The notes beneath the pieces are model-generated. The model did no database searches. It was not told the DNA's origin and was given only the letters and a program-made list of their open reading frames with translations. This document shows positions 4,073-6,487 of a stretch of DNA of 6,487 nucleotides, piece after piece. The stretch's first letter is position 1. Every line of letters starts with the position of its first letter. This DNA comes from an uncultured Bergeyella sp. (GTDB lineage Bacteria > Bacteroidota > Bacteroidia > Flavobacteriales > Weeksellaceae). Location: assembly GCA_916710115.1 (NCBI GenBank), contig CAKAOY010000068.1:1-6487 (forward strand). Direction: 5' to 3'. A program made the translations under genes and the position numbers.

Positions 4073-4422
4073 CAACTTGGACGCTAAATTTTATATCTGA
4101 TTCTATCACAAAAGGATTAGATAAAGTAAAATCTGCAGTTAAGAGTACAACAGAGCGAATGTTCAAGTTGGGAGATTGTATAAAAAGAGTGAGTGCTATT
4201 GACCTATTGGCGATAGATAATTCCATACAGAATATTAAAAACGGTTTGCAGGGAATTACCGATTCAGCGGTAAAAAATGAAAGTGCATTGGCGGAAGTTT
4301 CTGCTATTACAGGAGCTGTTGGGGAAGATTTAGATAAATTAGGAGGCAAGGTAATGAATAATATATTTTGGTATGTTTTTTCTATTAGCAAATTAAAATT
4401 TTGCTTTTCATTTTTCAAATAA
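4057..4422 (+). pseudogene. Phage tail tape-measure protein, N-terminal fragment (cassette 4)
   Basis: The frame has 121 codons. It starts MSNHTTTWTLNFISDSITKG and continues with an amphipathic helical region. A TP901-type tape-measure core start follows: S-A-V-K-N-E-S-A-L-A-E-V-S-A-I-T-G-A-V-G at about 77-96, then L-D-K-L-G-G-K. Tape-measure proteins set tail length and normally exceed 600 residues. Here the phage-like sequence stops at about residue 100 (near 4350), and the last 20 codons (V-M-N-N-I-F-W onwards) run into the promoter region of the next chromosomal gene. It is a truncated remnant at the edge of the accessory region. The V-M-N-x-x-F start of the alien tail weakly resembles the V-M-N-E-M-F tails of the other cassettes. 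Confidence 0.65.
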
Positions 4423-4431
4423 TTATCTTTG
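4401..4431 (+). promoter_or_regulatory. Promoter of the deoxyhypusine-synthase-family gene
   Basis: TTG (4401-4403), 20 nt, then TATCTTTG (4424-4431) is a full match to the Bacteroidota consensus. Initiation near 4437 gives a leader of about 14 nt, A-rich just before the ATG at 4451. It lies inside the run-out of the truncated tape-measure frame. The chromosomal gene therefore has its own promoter, and the accessory block must end upstream of about 4395. Confidence 0.75.
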
Positions 4432-4450
4432 CTAAAATTTTTAAACAAAA

Positions 4451-5428
4451 ATGAGCAATAGACCAATTTCAGACTTCATTGAAAAGTATTTCCTACACTT
4501 CAATGCAGCAACATTAGTAGATGCCTCTAAAGGCTATGTAGCACACCTAAAAGATGGTGGTAAAATGATGATAACTCTAGCAGGGGCTATGTCTACCGCC
4601 GAAATGGGGAAAATATTGGCTGAAATGATACGCCAAGATAAAGTGCAAATAATATCTTGTACAGGTGCTAATCTTGAAGAAGATGTAATGAATTTAGTGG
4701 CTCATTCTCACTATAAAAGAGTACCAAATTATAGAGACCTTACTCCTGAACAAGAAAGAGAATTACTTGATAATCACTATAATAGAGTAACAGATACTTG
4801 TATTCCTGAGGAGGAAGCGTTTCGTAGATTACAAAAACATTTGGAAGATGTATGGTTTGCCGCTGAAGCAAAAGGAGAAAGATATTTTCCTCACGAATTT
4901 CTCTATCAAGTAGTGAATTCTGGCGTACTAGAGCAATACTATGAAATAGACCCAAAAGACTCCTGGATTGTAGCTGCTGCCGAAAAAAATCTACCAATTG
5001 TAGTACCAGGCTGGGAAGATTCCACTACGGGGAATATTTTTACATCTAATGTGATTAAAGGAAAATTAAAAGCTGATACCGTAAAATCTGGTATTGAGTA
5101 TATGATTTATCTAACAGAATGGTATAGAGCAAATTCTGGTGGTAAAGGTGTTGGTTTCTTCCAAATAGGAGGTGGTATCGCAGGGGATTTTCCAATCTGT
5201 GTAGTACCGATGATGTACCAAGATTTGGAATGGGAAGATGTGCCTTTCTGGGCTTATTTCTGCCAAATTTCAGATTCTACGACTTCCTATGGATCTTACT
5301 CAGGAGCTGTACCAAACGAAAAAATCACTTGGGGAAAATTAGATATAGACACACCAAAATATATTGTGGAATCTGATGCTACTATCTGTGCTCCGCTTAT
5401 GTTTAGCTATATTTTAGAAAATTCATAA
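4451..5428 (+). CDS. Deoxyhypusine synthase family protein
   Basis: This 325-residue protein belongs to the NAD-dependent deoxyhypusine synthase fold. The classical enzyme moves an aminobutyl group from spermidine to a lysine of eIF5A; bacteria lack eIF5A, and bacterial members are linked to polyamine metabolism (for example homospermidine formation). Visible motifs are S-C-T-G-A-N-L-E-E-D at 69-78 (nucleotide site), V-P-G-W-E-D-S-T-T-G-N at 185-195, G-G-G at 240-242, S-G-A-V-P-N-E at 284-290 and I-T-W-G-K-L at 292-297. K296 is the expected imine-forming lysine, W294 and E290 match active-site residues, and D309 matches the late NAD-site aspartate. The K-H-H-I after G-G-G in the human enzyme is replaced by G-D-F-P, so the catalytic histidine is missing. 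Length is normal and the frame intact. It has its own promoter and terminator, so it is a single-gene unit. The natural substrate cannot be read from the sequence. Confidence 0.88.
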   Translation: MSNRPISDFIEKYFLHFNAATLVDASKGYVAHLKDGGKMMITLAGAMSTAEMGKILAEMIRQDKVQIISCTGANLEEDVMNLVAHSHYKRVPNYRDLTPEQERELLDNHYNRVTDTCIPEEEAFRRLQKHLEDVWFAAEAKGERYFPHEFLYQVVNSGVLEQYYEIDPKDSWIVAAAEKNLPIVVPGWEDSTTGNIFTSNVIKGKLKADTVKSGIEYMIYLTEWYRANSGGKGVGFFQIGGGIAGDFPICVVPMMYQDLEWEDVPFWAYFCQISDSTTSYGSYSGAVPNEKITWGKLDIDTPKYIVESDATICAPLMFSYILENS

Positions 5429-5455
5429 TTTTATAATTTTTTAATTGATTAATTT

Positions 5456-5494
5456 ACACCTTTAAAGATGTTTGGCATTTTTAGAGGTGTTTTT
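5456..5494 (+). terminator. Rho-independent terminator after the DHS-family gene
   Basis: A 15-bp stem (5456-5470 with 5476-5490, two G-T wobbles) closes a TTTGG loop. A T run follows directly. It starts 27 nt after the stop codon and separates the gene from porU. Confidence 0.85.
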
Positions 5495-5513
5495 GTAATT
5501 TTAAAAACTTCAA

Positions 5514-6487
5514 ATGAATAAAAATATTTTTCTATTTTCGTGTGTAGCATCGATTTTTGTGAATGCTCAAAGTAATTTTTATTCCTCAGAAACAAAAGAA
5601 AATCCCCTCAAAACGGGAACTTTTTACAAAATAAAAGTAGATAAATCTGGGGTGTTCAAGATTACAAAAAAATTCCTTACTGAGAATGGAATTAACCCTA
5701 ATAATATCAATCCGAAACATCTACGAATCTATGGAAATGGAGGTGCAATGCTCCCTGAATTTAATCAAGATAAGCGATATTCAGCGATGCAAGAAATTGC
5801 TATACAAGTAGTAGGAGAGGATGATTCCGTATGGGATGATTCCGACTATGCATTATTCTACGCTAAGGGAGCCGATGCCTACAATCTTTATGGGAATTTC
5901 GGAAATGGTAGTCACCGACGCGAGACACGAGCAGACCCTACCGCCCATCTGAAAAATATTTATGAAGATTTTGCCTATTATTTTTTGACATTTGACAAGG
6001 GTGAAGGAAAAAGAATCATCAAGGATAATACGCCCATCAATAATACACATGAAGTAATCACTAAATATGATGATTATCAATTTATTAATAATGATAAAAT
6101 CAATTTAATGAAAGTAGGAAGGGTATGGGCAGATGAGATTATTAACAATAAGAAAACAATATCATTTCAACTAAAATCAGAACTATTACCCACAGACAAA
6201 ATTCAATACAGATTCTCAATAATAGGATTAGAAGCAGGTGGAAATAGCTATAAATATAATATCAATGGTAATAATGAAAAGAGCACTTCTACGAATGTAA
6301 GTTCCCCATCTTTTAATTATTTGATAGAAAAAGGGACGGTAACGAATCTTTCGGGTAAAACCATTAATCTGAATCTTGAGAGTAATACGAGTACCAATCC
6401 CAATGGGGCGTTTTATTTCAATTATTTTGAAGTGAAATACAAGCAAGATTTGGTATTCAATGGAACTCAGATGAATTTCCGTTCCTA
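5514..6487 (+). CDS. porU: Type IX secretion system sortase PorU, N-terminal part (runs off the window)
   Basis: The frame is open for 324 codons to the window edge. Residues 1-18 are a signal peptide (MNKNIFLFSCVASIFVNA, cleavage before Q-S). The mature start T-G-T-F-Y-K-I-K-V-D-K-S-G-V-F-K-I (34-50), R-I-Y-G-N-G-G (71-77), E-I-A-I-Q-V-V-G-E-D-D (94-104) and Y-A-L-F-Y-A-K-G-A-D (112-121) are the characteristic N-terminal domain of PorU. PorU is a surface C25-family cysteine protease that removes the C-terminal sorting domain of secreted cargo and joins the cargo to the cell surface. Family members are about 1,100-1,300 residues, so the peptidase domain with its Cys/His pair is beyond the window. 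The start is the first ATG before the signal peptide. It lies 20 nt after the preceding terminator, leaving little room for a promoter: TTG 5472-5474 and TAATTTTA 5496-5503 are a weak candidate. In Bacteroidota porV often follows porU. Confidence 0.9.
   Translation, partial: MNKNIFLFSCVASIFVNAQSNFYSSETKENPLKTGTFYKIKVDKSGVFKITKKFLTENGINPNNINPKHLRIYGNGGAMLPEFNQDKRYSAMQEIAIQVVGEDDSVWDDSDYALFYAKGADAYNLYGNFGNGSHRRETRADPTAHLKNIYEDFAYYFLTFDKGEGKRIIKDNTPINNTHEVITKYDDYQFINNDKINLMKVGRVWADEIINNKKTISFQLKSELLPTDKIQYRFSIIGLEAGGNSYKYNINGNNEKSTSTNVSSPSFNYLIEKGTVTNLSGKTINLNLESNTSTNPNGAFYFNYFEVKYKQDLVFNGTQMNFRS

Larger units (their letters stand above)
2640..4422 (+). repeat. Array of four divergent phage tail-gene cassettes
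   Basis: Four units follow one another: about 2640-3101, 3134-3420, 3455-4025 and 4057-4422. Units 2 to 4 open with a tape-measure-like head (T-T-T-W-T-L-N after M-N-Y or M-S-N-H). The first two to three units end in a short tail (VANGMFSEE, VMNEMFSKD, IMNEMFSKQ) followed by a convergent small membrane-protein gene. The gaps between each membrane gene's start and the next head are 32, 34 and 31 nt. Units 3 and 4 share ATACAACAACTTGGAC. Units 1 and 3 share GAGCTAAAAAA then ATAGAGTCG. The units are related but diverged, so this is not a recent duplication. Confidence 0.6.

Noticed and set aside
2640..4422. CRISPR-like reading of the repeated cassettes
   Set aside because: The repeats are long, diverged and protein-coding, with unequal unit lengths (about 290-570). 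There are no short identical repeats or uniform spacers.
4065..4466. A 133-codon minus-strand open frame
   Set aside because: It is antisense to the tape-measure fragment, which has a recognisable family pattern; the minus frame has none and runs through the DHS promoter.
5853..6446. Minus-strand frames of 72-75 codons inside porU
   Set aside because: They are antisense to the well-recognised PorU N-terminal domain and have no supporting signals.

Overview
The window is AT-rich and carries Flavobacteriia hallmarks: promoters of the TTG-N19/20-TAnnTTTG type, A-rich leaders instead of Shine-Dalgarno sequences, and the start of porU, the type IX secretion sortase found in Bacteroidota. A Weeksellaceae-like host is a reasonable guess, but the sequence alone does not fix the genus.

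The window has two parts. From about 1 to 4370 it is accessory DNA: the wreck of one or more Mu-like prophages. From about 4400 to the end it is ordinary chromosome: a deoxyhypusine-synthase-family gene with its own promoter and terminator, then the first 324 codons of porU.

The accessory part is two blocks in opposite orientation. In the left block, phage genes lie on the minus strand in Mu order: the C-terminal tail of a gp29-like portal (2640 to 2467), a MuF head-morphogenesis protein with a toxin-like C-terminal domain (2492 to 1155), and a gpG-like virion morphogenesis protein cut off at 90 residues (1017 to 745). Two tiny ORFs follow. These meet, head-on, small membrane-protein genes on the plus strand (68-241, 277-447, and the tail of a third at 2-28). 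Between muF and the gpG fragment is a probable small-RNA gene: a consensus promoter, a GC-rich hairpin and a 15-bp terminator.

The right block (about 2640-4422, plus strand) is the most unusual part. It is four consecutive cassettes made of tail-gene pieces. Three begin with the same tape-measure-like head (M-N-Y-T-T-T-W-T-L-N or a variant), 31-34 nt after a divergent small membrane-protein gene. Two contain a poly-A frameshift site joining an ELKK-ending frame to a SIES-starting frame. Three end in a short ...MNEMFS-type tail that runs head-on into the small membrane-protein gene. Phage structural genes are represented only by pieces, while the small membrane-protein genes stay open. This suggests repeated recombination between related phage tail regions that kept the opposite-strand genes, possibly superinfection-exclusion 'morons'; that function is inference.
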